From IMG/VR virus record IMGVR_UViG_3300043410_000643, positions 1 to 33,285 of that record: 33,285 nt of DNA. One strand, given 5' to 3'. This DNA is from a virus. Shown here piece by piece: positions 12,386 to 19,770 of the stretch (the stretch's first letter is position 1; the number at the start of each line of letters is the position of its first letter). The notes below the pieces were generated by a model. That model did no database searches. It was not told the origin of the DNA and saw only the letters and a program-made list of their open reading frames with translations. The position numbers and the translations under genes are program-made.

Positions 12386-12563
12386 CTGGGCATATGTAAT
12401 CTTGGAACGTGACGAGGAAGGAACCATCATTGACTCGCAGGACGCGACAGATGAAGTTCTTTTCCTCTACGCCATGATCGAACGACAAGAAAGGTTAATA
12501 GAGAGTTATCGCAGAGACCTTGGGATAACCCTCTTTGAACCTACATCACTGACTAAGCACTGA
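12378..12563 (+). CDS. Hypothetical protein, last rightward gene
   Basis: 61 residues: MTNWAYVILERDEEGTI, then helix VLFLYAMIERQERLIESYRRDLG and a short end. Its stop at 12561-12563 falls inside the convergent endolysin gene, overlapping by 18 bases tail to tail. No known domain. Confidence 0.65.
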   Translation: MTNWAYVILERDEEGTIIDSQDATDEVLFLYAMIERQERLIESYRRDLGITLFEPTSLTKH

Positions 12564-13145
12564 GATCGCTTGCTGGGTGTGCTTAACACGGTCATCAAGG
12601 CCGATAGTGCCACCATTGATCTTCTTGGTTAAACCAACCCAATCAGCGTTGTCTGCAAGTGGGTTGCATCCGTGAGTAGACCAGAACCATCCGGCAGTCA
12701 TTGCGGCGTATTTTGGAGTAGCCACCAAATCAGGCTGCATGACAAAATCAACGCCCAGTGCCTGACCAGCGTGAAAATAGTTAGCATGACCAGTAAGCTG
12801 AATGCACCCGCGACCGCGAAAACGGAAACCATCCCCAGATGCCTCATCACGATTGCCCATGCGAGAACTGTAGACCATGTTTGCGATTTTTTTGGGGTTG
12901 CCGCCATATTGATTTGCCACCTCTAAAGTAGGAAAGCGCTTAGGCCACAGCTTCATCAGCGTAGCAGCGCGGTAGTTCAGGTTCTCTTCAAGGATCTTAA
13001 AGTTGCCACACTCATGACCGCATTGACCAATGAATGCACCCTTTTGTCGAACAGAAGAGATGCCAAACTTTTCAAAGGTTTCGTTAAGCGCATCAACCCA
13101 TTCAGGTCCAATGTGCAGTTTTGCTAGTTGTTCAGCGGTTACCAC
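12546..13145 (-). CDS. GH19-type endolysin
   Basis: 199 residues with the glycoside hydrolase 19 (chitinase-like) fold used as a phage lysin. GAFIGQCGHECGNFKILEENLNYRA contains the catalytic Glu (E45) and E53/E54 region. RMGNRDEASGDGFRFRGRGCIQLTGHANY is the second hallmark, and AGWFWSTHGCNPLAD the third. It cleaves peptidoglycan glycan strands. No signal peptide or membrane anchor is seen, so release through a holin is expected. It is the last gene of the late operon and sits directly after the spanins. Confidence 0.92.
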   Translation of the reverse strand: MVTAEQLAKLHIGPEWVDALNETFEKFGISSVRQKGAFIGQCGHECGNFKILEENLNYRAATLMKLWPKRFPTLEVANQYGGNPKKIANMVYSSRMGNRDEASGDGFRFRGRGCIQLTGHANYFHAGQALGVDFVMQPDLVATPKYAAMTAGWFWSTHGCNPLADNADWVGLTKKINGGTIGLDDRVKHTQQAISVLSQ

Positions 13146-13557
13146 TCAAAGTCTCCTTCACTTGGTTGTAGCGTTCGATGCAGGAGTTGAGTTCGATGAT
13201 TGCCCTGTCTCCTTCTGCGACGAGCCGGATAAGGTCTTCAACAGTCTGTCCGTCAAGTTCGGCTCTCTCTTGACCATTGTTGGAGGTAGTGGTGGCACAT
13301 CCACCCTTGGAGGTGACGGGGACGAACAGCCTTGGACGACTAGCAATAATCCCAGACAACTTAGTTTCAAACTCTTGCTTAACAGTGGCATCTTTGACAT
13401 CTTGTTCATCCTTTTGTTTGGTCATCTCGCCGTTCAGACGGGCTATCTCCAGCGCGTCCTCGGTTTCCTTCTGCACATAACCGGCATGGTGGCCGTAAAA
13501 GTAGGCAGCTAAAGCGACAACGATAGCCGCTAAGATCATGGTTGGGTTTGGAATCAT
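13132..13557 (-). CDS. Rz: Rz-type inner membrane spanin
   Basis: 141 residues. MILAAIVVALAAYFYGHHAG is a single N-terminal transmembrane helix. The rest is periplasmic and helical: EDALEIARLNGEMTKQKDEQDVKDATV, then VEDLIRLVAEGDRAIIELNSCIERY. This is the inner spanin pattern, which joins inner and outer membranes with Rz1. Its end overlaps the endolysin start by 14 bases. A second gene is embedded in another frame. Confidence 0.8.
   Translation of the reverse strand: MIPNPTMILAAIVVALAAYFYGHHAGYVQKETEDALEIARLNGEMTKQKDEQDVKDATVKQEFETKLSGIIASRPRLFVPVTSKGGCATTTSNNGQERAELDGQTVEDLIRLVAEGDRAIIELNSCIERYNQVKETLSGNR
13158..13409 (-). CDS. Rz1: Rz1-type outer membrane spanin lipoprotein, embedded in Rz
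   Basis: Wholly inside the Rz gene in a different frame. 83 residues with a hydrophobic head SCLGLLLVVQGC ending in a lipobox cysteine (C28). Directly after it comes SPSPPRVDVPPLPPT, the proline-rich segment typical of Rz1. The true start may be M1, M4 or M7. The lipoprotein would sit in the outer membrane and bind Rz across the periplasm. Embedding of Rz1 in Rz is known in lambda and many other phages. Confidence 0.8.
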   Translation of the reverse strand: MNKMSKMPLLSKSLKLSCLGLLLVVQGCSSPSPPRVDVPPLPPTMVKREPNLTDRLLKTLSGSSQKETGQSSNSTPASNATTK

Positions 13558-14081
13558 GATCCCTCCAGTTTGGCTGCTGCTCGTTCATGTGCAATCTCCT
13601 CTGTAGCAGGGTCCACAAAGTTTGGTGGAGTCGTAGGTGGTGGAGGCGCTCTCCAAGTTTCATCCAGTTCTGGGTTTTTAAAGCCACCAAAGTTGAAATC
13701 AAACATGCCCGTGGATGCCGTAGGCGCTGGGCTAGTGCTAGGCGCTACGGCTTGGGGCTGTGGGGGTGTACTCGGAGGAACGCCAAGAGTAGGAGCGATT
13801 CTTTCAGCAGCAGACTGTATCCCCTTGTTGACAGCAAACATACTGACAATGGTTGTGACACTACTAGCCAAAATCAAAACAATGTCGTTCAACATCTTGG
13901 CAAAGGCTTGGTCCATAGGAGCCATAGACTTCAGCGGTTGCGTTACGAAGCCAAGGCTGTACAGCATGAAGGCAACAATGCCTCCAAGCACAAGCATCAA
14001 TATGAAGACTACAAAACCCCAGACGCAAACCTGAATGATTCTGACTAGCTCATCAACACTTTTAATTTCAAGGTGTTTCAT
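13554..14081 (-). CDS. Two-helix membrane protein, possible holin or antiholin
   Basis: 175 residues. TM1 VCVWGFVVFILMLVLGGIVAFMLY and TM2 DIVLILASSVTTIVSMFAV are clear; a Pro/Ala/Ser-rich tail (VPPSTPPQPQAVAPSTS) follows and then a polar end. ATGA overlaps join it to the Rz gene and to the lipoprotein gene upstream. Placed in the lysis cassette it may take part in holin control. Size is larger than a usual holin. Confidence 0.6.
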   Translation of the reverse strand: MKHLEIKSVDELVRIIQVCVWGFVVFILMLVLGGIVAFMLYSLGFVTQPLKSMAPMDQAFAKMLNDIVLILASSVTTIVSMFAVNKGIQSAAERIAPTLGVPPSTPPQPQAVAPSTSPAPTASTGMFDFNFGGFKNPELDETWRAPPPPTTPPNFVDPATEEIAHERAAAKLEGS

Positions 14082-14293
14082 TTTTGCTCCGATGCTACTG
14101 GTGCGGGTTGCATGACTTGCTTCTCCAATACAGGGGCTACGAGGTAATCAGGACAGTCTTGGGTGAACAGGCAGTCAGGTCGTTGGCAGCGCTTTGCTGA
14201 CCAGTTTGCCGGGTCTTGGCAGTAGTACCGATAACGGTCCTCACAACCTGCAACACTAATCAGTGTCAACAGGATCAACACGAATTTTTTCAC
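14078..14293 (-). CDS. Small phage lipoprotein
   Basis: 71 residues. KFVLILLTLISVAGC is a lipoprotein signal with the lipobox SVAGC (C17). The mature part EDRYRYYCQDPANWSAKRC continues with CLFTQDC, five cysteines in all, then a short polar end. It may be a lysis- or exclusion-related outer membrane lipoprotein. Its first 38 bases overlap the next gene upstream. Confidence 0.75.
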   Translation of the reverse strand: MKKFVLILLTLISVAGCEDRYRYYCQDPANWSAKRCQRPDCLFTQDCPDYLVAPVLEKQVMQPAPVASEQK

Positions 14294-14438
14294 GTTTCTT
14301 TTCCTTTTCTTCCAAACGAACGACTAGCGCTTTGACTTCTTTGAGCTGCTTGTTTGTGTGCAAAGCAACCATAGAAACAGCCATGATGCAAAAGATCAGC
14401 AATGTAACGATGGCAACCCAAAACCAGAATTCCTTCAT
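14256..14438 (-). CDS. Small membrane protein with charged helix
   Basis: 60 residues from MKEFWFWVAIVTLL, the start that overlaps the upstream stop (ATGA); a longer frame reaches back into the upstream gene and is not preferred. One TM helix WFWVAIVTLLIFCIMAVSMVA is followed by LKEVKALVVRLEEKEKKREK, a charged helix. This one-TM plus coiled-coil form resembles an inner spanin or holin partner; not identified. Confidence 0.65.
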   Translation of the reverse strand: MKEFWFWVAIVTLLIFCIMAVSMVALHTNKQLKEVKALVVRLEEKEKKREKIRVDPVDTD

Positions 14439-15163
14439 AGAGTGAAATACATTCCAATCACCTGCAGAAACCCCACGGCTACTGCTATTGCGTAGGTCAG
14501 CTTGGCTACCAGAATTTCGTTGCGGTGTTCTAGTCGCCATCTGTTGTCTCTATCTTTCTTAGCCTTCAGCTCCCGTGCAACCTCTTGCTCTTCCAAAATA
14601 TCGTCGTACTTTGAAAGAAATTCTTTGTACATTGATCCAAGCCCCAACTCTGTTGGAGTTCCATAAATCATTACCTGCTTCAACTGGTCTGATAGTTGTT
14701 TCATTTGCCATTCCATTTCAATTCGATCAATCGCACTGTCGGCAACCTTCTCGGTAGTGAGAGCTTCTTCTTCAAGTTCCCGACAGTGTGCTTTGAGCTG
14801 GCGCATAGCCTCAAAGTAGACTTTTAAGTTCTCACATATTTCGTGGACAGCTCTTGCTTGAAACTCTTCATAAGAAAGTTCAGGCTCTTCTTGTCGTTTG
14901 GTTTTCTTTGGCTCTGGTTTTTTCTGAATAGCTTCATTGGGTACGCTGATTTTTGTGACAGCTTTTGGAGGACCAAAGAGTCCTGTGAGCCAACCCCAGA
15001 GTCCTGTGACTTCTCTGTAGATCGCTTTTGCATCAGCAATACCACCTTCAACTTGTTTTTTAAACTTGTTGATTTCAGCCTTACCTTCTGACAGCATTTG
15101 ACAGCCACTGCGGATAGCAGAGACAGCACTTTGTGCCATAAGAAGGAGGCTGATAGGATCCAC
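14435..15163 (-). CDS. Late protein with coiled-coil body and C-terminal membrane helix
   Basis: 242 residues. The head MDPISLLLMAQSAVSAI is amphipathic, VTGLWGWLTGLFG may insert into a membrane, a Lys/Pro/Glu linker follows, then two long coiled-coil helices (ARAVHEICENLKVYFEAM; ELEEEALTTEKVADSAIDR). The end LTYAIAVAVGFLQVIGMYF is a transmembrane helix. A structural or ejection role is possible but not shown. It stands between the holin candidate and the small membrane gene. Confidence 0.6.
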   Translation of the reverse strand: MDPISLLLMAQSAVSAIRSGCQMLSEGKAEINKFKKQVEGGIADAKAIYREVTGLWGWLTGLFGPPKAVTKISVPNEAIQKKPEPKKTKRQEEPELSYEEFQARAVHEICENLKVYFEAMRQLKAHCRELEEEALTTEKVADSAIDRIEMEWQMKQLSDQLKQVMIYGTPTELGLGSMYKEFLSKYDDILEEQEVARELKAKKDRDNRWRLEHRNEILVAKLTYAIAVAVGFLQVIGMYFTL

Positions 15164-15164
15164 A

Positions 15165-15350
15165 TCACTTCTTGCGGAAGTCTTTGTACATCAGGTATAC
15201 CTTGTGAATGATCAACAAGATTGTGTAGATCAAGGTCATCCACATCAAAATGTCGCTCACTTGATAACCCATGAACGTAGCCAATGAAACGCCTACAGGT
15301 AGTGCAGCCTTGGCTGTGACTGCTGCTGCTGTTTCTTCGTTGTGTGTCAT
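15165..15350 (-). CDS. Holin candidate, T7-type layout
   Basis: 61 residues. After a short polar head, AALPVGVSLATFMGYQVSDI is moderately hydrophobic and ILMWMTLIYTILLIIHKVYLM is a strong transmembrane helix, ending YKDFRKK with a basic cluster. This recalls T7 gp17.5-type holins in size and order. A holin would open the inner membrane for the GH19 enzyme. It is the first lysis-type gene after the virion proteins. Confidence 0.7.
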   Translation of the reverse strand: MTHNEETAAAVTAKAALPVGVSLATFMGYQVSDILMWMTLIYTILLIIHKVYLMYKDFRKK

Positions 15351-15353
15351 GAC

Positions 15354-17045
15354 TTATCTCGGTGGTGGGACAGAACGTAAAGGACTGCCAAGTTTCTGGG
15401 ATTCTTTGTCAAACTCGTAGCGACGACGAGCAAGCTCACGCTCCTCACCTTCGTTCAAGCCACCAGCATATGTAGCAGCAGCAAAGCCAGTACCTGCAGC
15501 ACGACTCAGAGCGGCAATACCAAGCTTACCAAGGGCAACAGGGCCACCAATGTCAAAACCAGCTTGACGCAATGGGCCAAAGTCACCTTTCTGAGCGGCT
15601 TGCACAGCACCTGTGAGACCAAGCAAAGCAGCAGCAGCCATAGCACCTTTACCAAGGCTACCAAGCTTGTTGCCTTTGACAGCATCTTCCAACTCGGTAC
15701 GAATACCGGCATGAAGCTTTTGCATTTGTTCTTCAGGAATGCGAGTCAGCTTACCTTCAGCATTACGTGGCAAAGGTTCGCCTGTGTGCTTCTCATAAAA
15801 CTTGCTGGCTTGGTCAATCTGATGAATAGTTCCACCAGTTGGAGGCATAGTCAAAGGACCAGTTTCACCTTTGAACAATTCCAAAGCAGCCATTGACTCA
15901 GGTGTCAGATTTTTCTTTGTGCCACCAAACAATTGCAAAGCAGAACCTTCAGCCCCACCGGGCCATTTAGCGCCTTTCGGAGGCACTGCAGCTTTAACTT
16001 CTGGAGCAGCAGCTTGTGCAGCAGGTGCGGTTGTGGCAACAGGTTCAACAGCAGGTGCAGCAGGTGGTACAACAGCAGCAGGAGGCGGGGCTTTTGTAAT
16101 TGCAGCCGCTTTTTGATCAGCAGCGATTGCCTTATCAAGCTTGGCCTTCTCTGAGCTTTGTAACATTTGACGGTCTTGTGGGCTAATGCCACTAGATGTC
16201 TTTTTCTGGGAAGACAGTTCAGAACGTTTGGCATCAGCAGCCAGACGATTGGCATGTGCTTCATCTCTACGGCGTTGTTCAGCAGCATGTGCTTCTGCAG
16301 CCCTTGCTTCTGCAGCATCTTTACGGCGTTCTGCAGCATTGATTGCATCAAGTTTTGCTTGTTGAATAGGATCAAGCGGCTTAGGCTGTACAGGTGCAGG
16401 AGCAGCTTCAACAGGAGGAGCTACAGCAACATTAGGTGCGCCAGTAGGTTGGTTATATGTTGGCTTTACAGTCTCAAGAGATTGCAATGCAGGAGCAACA
16501 GGTTTAGTTGCCTCTGGGTATTGAGGCGCAGGAGTCTCAACCACTGGTGCTGGAGCAGCTTGTTGTACCGCTGGAGCTGGAGCTGGAGCTGGAGCAGCTT
16601 GTTGCACCACAGGAGCTGGTGCAGCCTCTGCCACAGGAGCAGGTGCAGGTGCAGCGCCAAGAGTAGCGCCCTCTGGACGACCTGCAGTAGTCTTACCCCA
16701 TGCAGATTTAGATCCGTCATTAGAGTCTTGGCCTTTTTGGCTAGACAAAACATCCCAAGCGGCCTTCAAACCAATGGTACCTAAAACCCAAGGTGCAACA
16801 TCTTTGGCAACGCCGTAAAGAACATTACCAATTGGTGGTTCTGGATTGCCAAGCGCATTAGAGATTGCAACAGCATTCTGACCGACAGCAGTTTGATTTA
16901 CTTCTTTTGCTGTAGCAACAGGGGATTCTTCTTTCTTAGCTATCTGTCTTTCAGAGATAGAAGATTTTTTTGTTGCTTTAGGAGCTTCTGATTCAGAGCC
17001 ACCTACAAAGTGACCAGATCCTGAGTATTCGTTTTCATCGGACAT
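15354..17045 (-). CDS. Ala/Pro-rich virion protein, possible ejection protein
   Basis: 563 residues. An Ala/Pro/Gln-rich stretch at about 130-220 (repeats such as QQAAPAPAPAP) precedes a charged helix at 228-282 (INAAERRKDAAEARAAEAHAA), then a second Ala/Pro stretch at 318-356. The C-terminal third has hydrophobic Ala/Gly segments near 466-486 and 500-530 (KGAMAAAALLGLTGAV) and a basic end. Large alanine-rich proteins of this kind beside tail genes are often internal virion proteins that enter the host with DNA. Function not shown. Confidence 0.6.
   Translation of the reverse strand: MSDENEYSGSGHFVGGSESEAPKATKKSSISERQIAKKEESPVATAKEVNQTAVGQNAVAISNALGNPEPPIGNVLYGVAKDVAPWVLGTIGLKAAWDVLSSQKGQDSNDGSKSAWGKTTAGRPEGATLGAAPAPAPVAEAAPAPVVQQAAPAPAPAPAVQQAAPAPVVETPAPQYPEATKPVAPALQSLETVKPTYNQPTGAPNVAVAPPVEAAPAPVQPKPLDPIQQAKLDAINAAERRKDAAEARAAEAHAAEQRRRDEAHANRLAADAKRSELSSQKKTSSGISPQDRQMLQSSEKAKLDKAIAADQKAAAITKAPPPAAVVPPAAPAVEPVATTAPAAQAAAPEVKAAVPPKGAKWPGGAEGSALQLFGGTKKNLTPESMAALELFKGETGPLTMPPTGGTIHQIDQASKFYEKHTGEPLPRNAEGKLTRIPEEQMQKLHAGIRTELEDAVKGNKLGSLGKGAMAAAALLGLTGAVQAAQKGDFGPLRQAGFDIGGPVALGKLGIAALSRAAGTGFAAATYAGGLNEGEERELARRRYEFDKESQKLGSPLRSVPPPR
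16380..16660. repeat. Low-complexity GC-rich repeat coding Ala/Pro/Gln
   Basis: On the plus strand GGAGCTGGAGCTGGAG-type hexamer units recur (clearest at 16568-16594), with GCAGCTTGTTG(T/C)ACC elements repeated at about 16556 and 16593. The minus strand codes the QQAAPAPAP stretch. Such tandem units can change length by slippage. Confidence 0.7.
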
Positions 17046-18477
17046 TTAGGTACTCCGGTTTTCCATCTTTCCAAACGCGAGGACGGTTGTTTGGACCAAC
17101 ATCAACAAAACCATCTGCTGGCACATGATCTTTGCCAGTTTCGTTGGCTTTCTTCAGTGCATCATACTTGTTGTTAATGCCACGAAAAGTGTTGGTGTTC
17201 ATGAATTCTTCACGAGCAGCTTGGATGTCAAGCTCGCCACCATTACGAACTTTGTGCGCCGTGAACGCAGACCAAGCAGAATCCAAAGCATTGTTGCGCT
17301 GCATGTCGTAGCCGTTAGAAATAGCTTCTTTACGGCTTGTCATACCAAGAGCAAACTCAGGCACAGCAACAACGCCGGGTGCGCGGTCTTTGGTGTTTAA
17401 GCTTGCATTCACCTGATTGATCACAGTAGAGTCTTGCAAAAACGCGCGAACTGCATTCAACTCATCTTCGGTCTTGATAGCGCCTTGTGTGTACTTCTGA
17501 ATCTTGGTAATCATGTTCTCAATGTTCTGTTGAGCATTGCTTGCAGATGTACCTGTTTCAGCAGAAGTGCTTTGAGAAGATGTGGCTTGACGAGTATCAG
17601 ATGCGCCAACACCAGCATTTGCGCCACCAGTAAGACCGCCTTTTTTGCCAGCAGCTCCTTCGCCACCAAGATTAACTGTGCCGCCTTTTGTAACAGTTCC
17701 TGAACCACCTTTGTTTTCACCAGCAGCAGTAGTCTCACCTTTGCTGGTTGTGCCCATTGTTTGAGCAAAACCAAACACATCTTTACGTTGCTCTGGTGTG
17801 AGCTTTGTAATGATGTCAAGGATCGGGCTTTTCTTCAGACGATCAATAGTCTGGCTGATCTTATTGTTGGCTTGCGAAGATACTTGGCTAGTCTCGTAAG
17901 ACTTCTTCATTGCTTCAACAACAGGCAATGCCAAACCAGTACGCGCAGCAATAGCGATCTGGCTTTCACTTTGGAAAGCACCACCACGGATTGCGTTTTG
18001 ATCTGAGTTTGTAACAACACCACCACGATCTTCAATAGCAAGACGTTCTTGCTTGCTCATTGGCTGTTCTTTGGCATTGAGCATACGACCTGTATAGCCG
18101 TTTGCGTTGTATTCCTTGAACACTTGTTCACCAGAACCTGTGCGACCCTCTTCCAATCGAGTTGGACCGCCGTTGTAGTATTTCCAAGCGCCCATGTAGT
18201 CGCCTTTAAGAACACTAGCAACAACACCACCCCATTGAGTATGAGTATTGATGTGGCCTTCTTTATCTTCATCAATCTTTTTATTGATGATGTCGGCAGC
18301 GGCTTTGCTGTTACCTGTGCGAATGTGTTCGCCAAGAACAGTTACTTCTTGCAAACCGTTTGATGCACTATCAGACGGGGCTTTTGCTTCAGCAGCAGGA
18401 GTAACAGCAGATGGTGGGATTACTGGAGTCTCTGCTACAACAGCTTGAGTTTGTGGAGGAGCAATAGGTTCTGCCAT
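17035..18477 (-). CDS. Large virion protein, possible ejection protein
   Basis: 480 residues from MAEPIAPPQTQ; the ribosome site is weak, and an in-frame TTG lies 33 bases upstream. N-terminal residues are Pro/Ala/Val-rich. The middle holds GDYMGAWKYYNGGPTR and helices, then a Gly/Thr/Ser-rich linker (GSGTVTKGGTVNLGG). The end is helical and polar (ARAFLQ, RNNALDSAWSAF). It overlaps the next gene by 11 bases. Composition and place suggest an internal virion or tail-tube associated protein; no named family. Confidence 0.6.
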   Translation of the reverse strand: MAEPIAPPQTQAVVAETPVIPPSAVTPAAEAKAPSDSASNGLQEVTVLGEHIRTGNSKAAADIINKKIDEDKEGHINTHTQWGGVVASVLKGDYMGAWKYYNGGPTRLEEGRTGSGEQVFKEYNANGYTGRMLNAKEQPMSKQERLAIEDRGGVVTNSDQNAIRGGAFQSESQIAIAARTGLALPVVEAMKKSYETSQVSSQANNKISQTIDRLKKSPILDIITKLTPEQRKDVFGFAQTMGTTSKGETTAAGENKGGSGTVTKGGTVNLGGEGAAGKKGGLTGGANAGVGASDTRQATSSQSTSAETGTSASNAQQNIENMITKIQKYTQGAIKTEDELNAVRAFLQDSTVINQVNASLNTKDRAPGVVAVPEFALGMTSRKEAISNGYDMQRNNALDSAWSAFTAHKVRNGGELDIQAAREEFMNTNTFRGINNKYDALKKANETGKDHVPADGFVDVGPNNRPRVWKDGKPEYLNVR

Positions 18478-18481
18478 ATTT

Positions 18482-18835
18482 TTACCATTCGTAATCGTGT
18501 TGCTCACCAACAGGTTGTTGTTTAGCAGTTGGATTTTGACCTGTTACAGCGTTAAATACATTGCCTTGTGAGGCTTGATTGAACCTGTTTTGAAGTCCAG
18601 TAATTGTATTTGTAACAGGGGCTACCGCTTGCTTCATCAAAGAATCAAACGATTGAGGGACACCAGCAGTTGATGCAGGAGGTGGAATAGCTCCACCAGC
18701 AGCAGGAATACCAGCAGATTCTGCAGCAACCTGCCTCAGACTTTTCATCTGTTGGTTATCTCCGCCCATTCCTGAATACGTACTGTAATCAGCAAACTGT
18801 CCGGGATTAATGAATTTATTTAAATCAAATGGCAT
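18482..18835 (-). CDS. Hypothetical virion-region protein
   Basis: 117 residues: MPFDLNKFINPGQFADYS, then a Gly/Pro/Ala segment (GIPAAGGAIPPPAST) and helices TNTITGLQNRFNQASQG. Largely disordered-looking. It lies between two Ala-rich virion proteins with short gaps, so it is probably part of the same structure. No recognised domain. Confidence 0.6.
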   Translation of the reverse strand: MPFDLNKFINPGQFADYSTYSGMGGDNQQMKSLRQVAAESAGIPAAGGAIPPPASTAGVPQSFDSLMKQAVAPVTNTITGLQNRFNQASQGNVFNAVTGQNPTAKQQPVGEQHDYEW

Positions 18836-18844
18836 GATTCATCC

Positions 18845-19555
18845 TTAACCAAGCTTGATGCCTTTGCCAGTTCCAGAAGTTGTTGCACCTTGAGTGCCAG
18901 CAAAATTTGGAGTAGCAGCTTGCGGTGTTCCGTAGATGACTTGGGCGTATTTTGCCAACACATCTTGTGGAGTTTGAGCGTAGCCAATACGTGCAGCAGC
19001 AGCTTGGTTAGCGCCTGTAAGACCTGTTTGACCAGCACTAAGCATTTGACCGGCTGCAGCAGCTTTATTGGCTTGAACGCCAGCACGAGCAGTAGCAGCA
19101 GCAGTAGCAAGTCGTTGATCAGTCAATGACTTCAGGTTTTCACGAGCAAGCGCAGCACGAGAACTACCTGCGCCACCTGCGCCACCAAACATGGCATTTT
19201 GTTCGCCAATCTGTTCACGAGCAGCTTCTCGACCAGTTTGCAATGCAGCTTGAACTTGGCCTTCCTCATATTGAGGATTGAACAATGAAGCCAGACCTGC
19301 CATGCCGCCAGCAGCACCAAGTGTGCCAATTGCTTCTTGAGCAGCGCCTGTACGCGCGGCCACATCAGATGCAGTATCTGCTGCAGTTGTAGCGGCAGGA
19401 GCTGTTTGTCCATAAACATCACTAGCCATGCCAATAGTTTTTTGGTAAGCCGGTAAAAATGTTTCTTTTAAAGCCCCTGTTTGTGCCGCCAAAGCATCTT
19501 TTTGCTCTTGCGTTAAAACTGCACTTTGGCTACCAGATGATTTGCCATATCCCAT
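18845..19555 (-). CDS. Ala/Gly-rich helical virion protein
   Basis: 236 residues dominated by Ala, Gly, Gln and Thr, with long helices: LTQEQKDALAAQTGALKE, TAADTASDVAARTGAAQEA, REAAREQIGEQNAMF. A GGAGGAGSSR hinge lies mid-protein. This is typical of podoviral internal or tail-tip proteins with membrane-active helices. A role in DNA transfer is inferred from composition and neighbours. Confidence 0.6.
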   Translation of the reverse strand: MGYGKSSGSQSAVLTQEQKDALAAQTGALKETFLPAYQKTIGMASDVYGQTAPAATTAADTASDVAARTGAAQEAIGTLGAAGGMAGLASLFNPQYEEGQVQAALQTGREAAREQIGEQNAMFGGAGGAGSSRAALARENLKSLTDQRLATAAATARAGVQANKAAAAGQMLSAGQTGLTGANQAAAARIGYAQTPQDVLAKYAQVIYGTPQAATPNFAGTQGATTSGTGKGIKLG

Positions 19556-19557
19556 AA

Positions 19558-19761
19558 TTAAGCTCCTTTGCCCTTGCCTTGACCGGGCTGCTGAATTTGT
19601 TGCTGTGTATTATCCCACTGTCCGACAGTGTTTGAATATTGGTTTGGTGCGCCAATGGTTGGTTGACCAGAGGTCGCTGAATTAGTCTGAGCGCCACCTT
19701 TGCCCATAGGTTTTGGAGGATTGGAAACCTGTGGTTGTTGTACTTGAGCTGAGAATCCCAT
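19558..19761 (-). CDS. Small Gln/Gly/Asn-rich protein
   Basis: 67 residues: MGFSAQVQQPQVSNPPKPMG, then Thr/Ser/Asn/Gln-rich sequence ending QQPGQGKGKGA. It has no hydrophobic core and would be disordered alone. It may be a linker or chaperone for adjacent virion proteins. It follows within 10 bases of the tail protein gene upstream. Confidence 0.6.
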   Translation of the reverse strand: MGFSAQVQQPQVSNPPKPMGKGGAQTNSATSGQPTIGAPNQYSNTVGQWDNTQQQIQQPGQGKGKGA

Positions 19762-19770
19762 ATTTATCCT

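Noticed and set aside
13158-13190. tRNA-like GTTCGATGC segment
   Set aside because: No cloverleaf arms or acceptor stem around it; it lies inside the spanin gene.
15871-16784. Several plus-strand frames opposite the Ala/Pro-rich gene
   Set aside because: They mirror the GC-rich repeat on the other strand and have Ser/Cys/Arg compositions typical of shadows.
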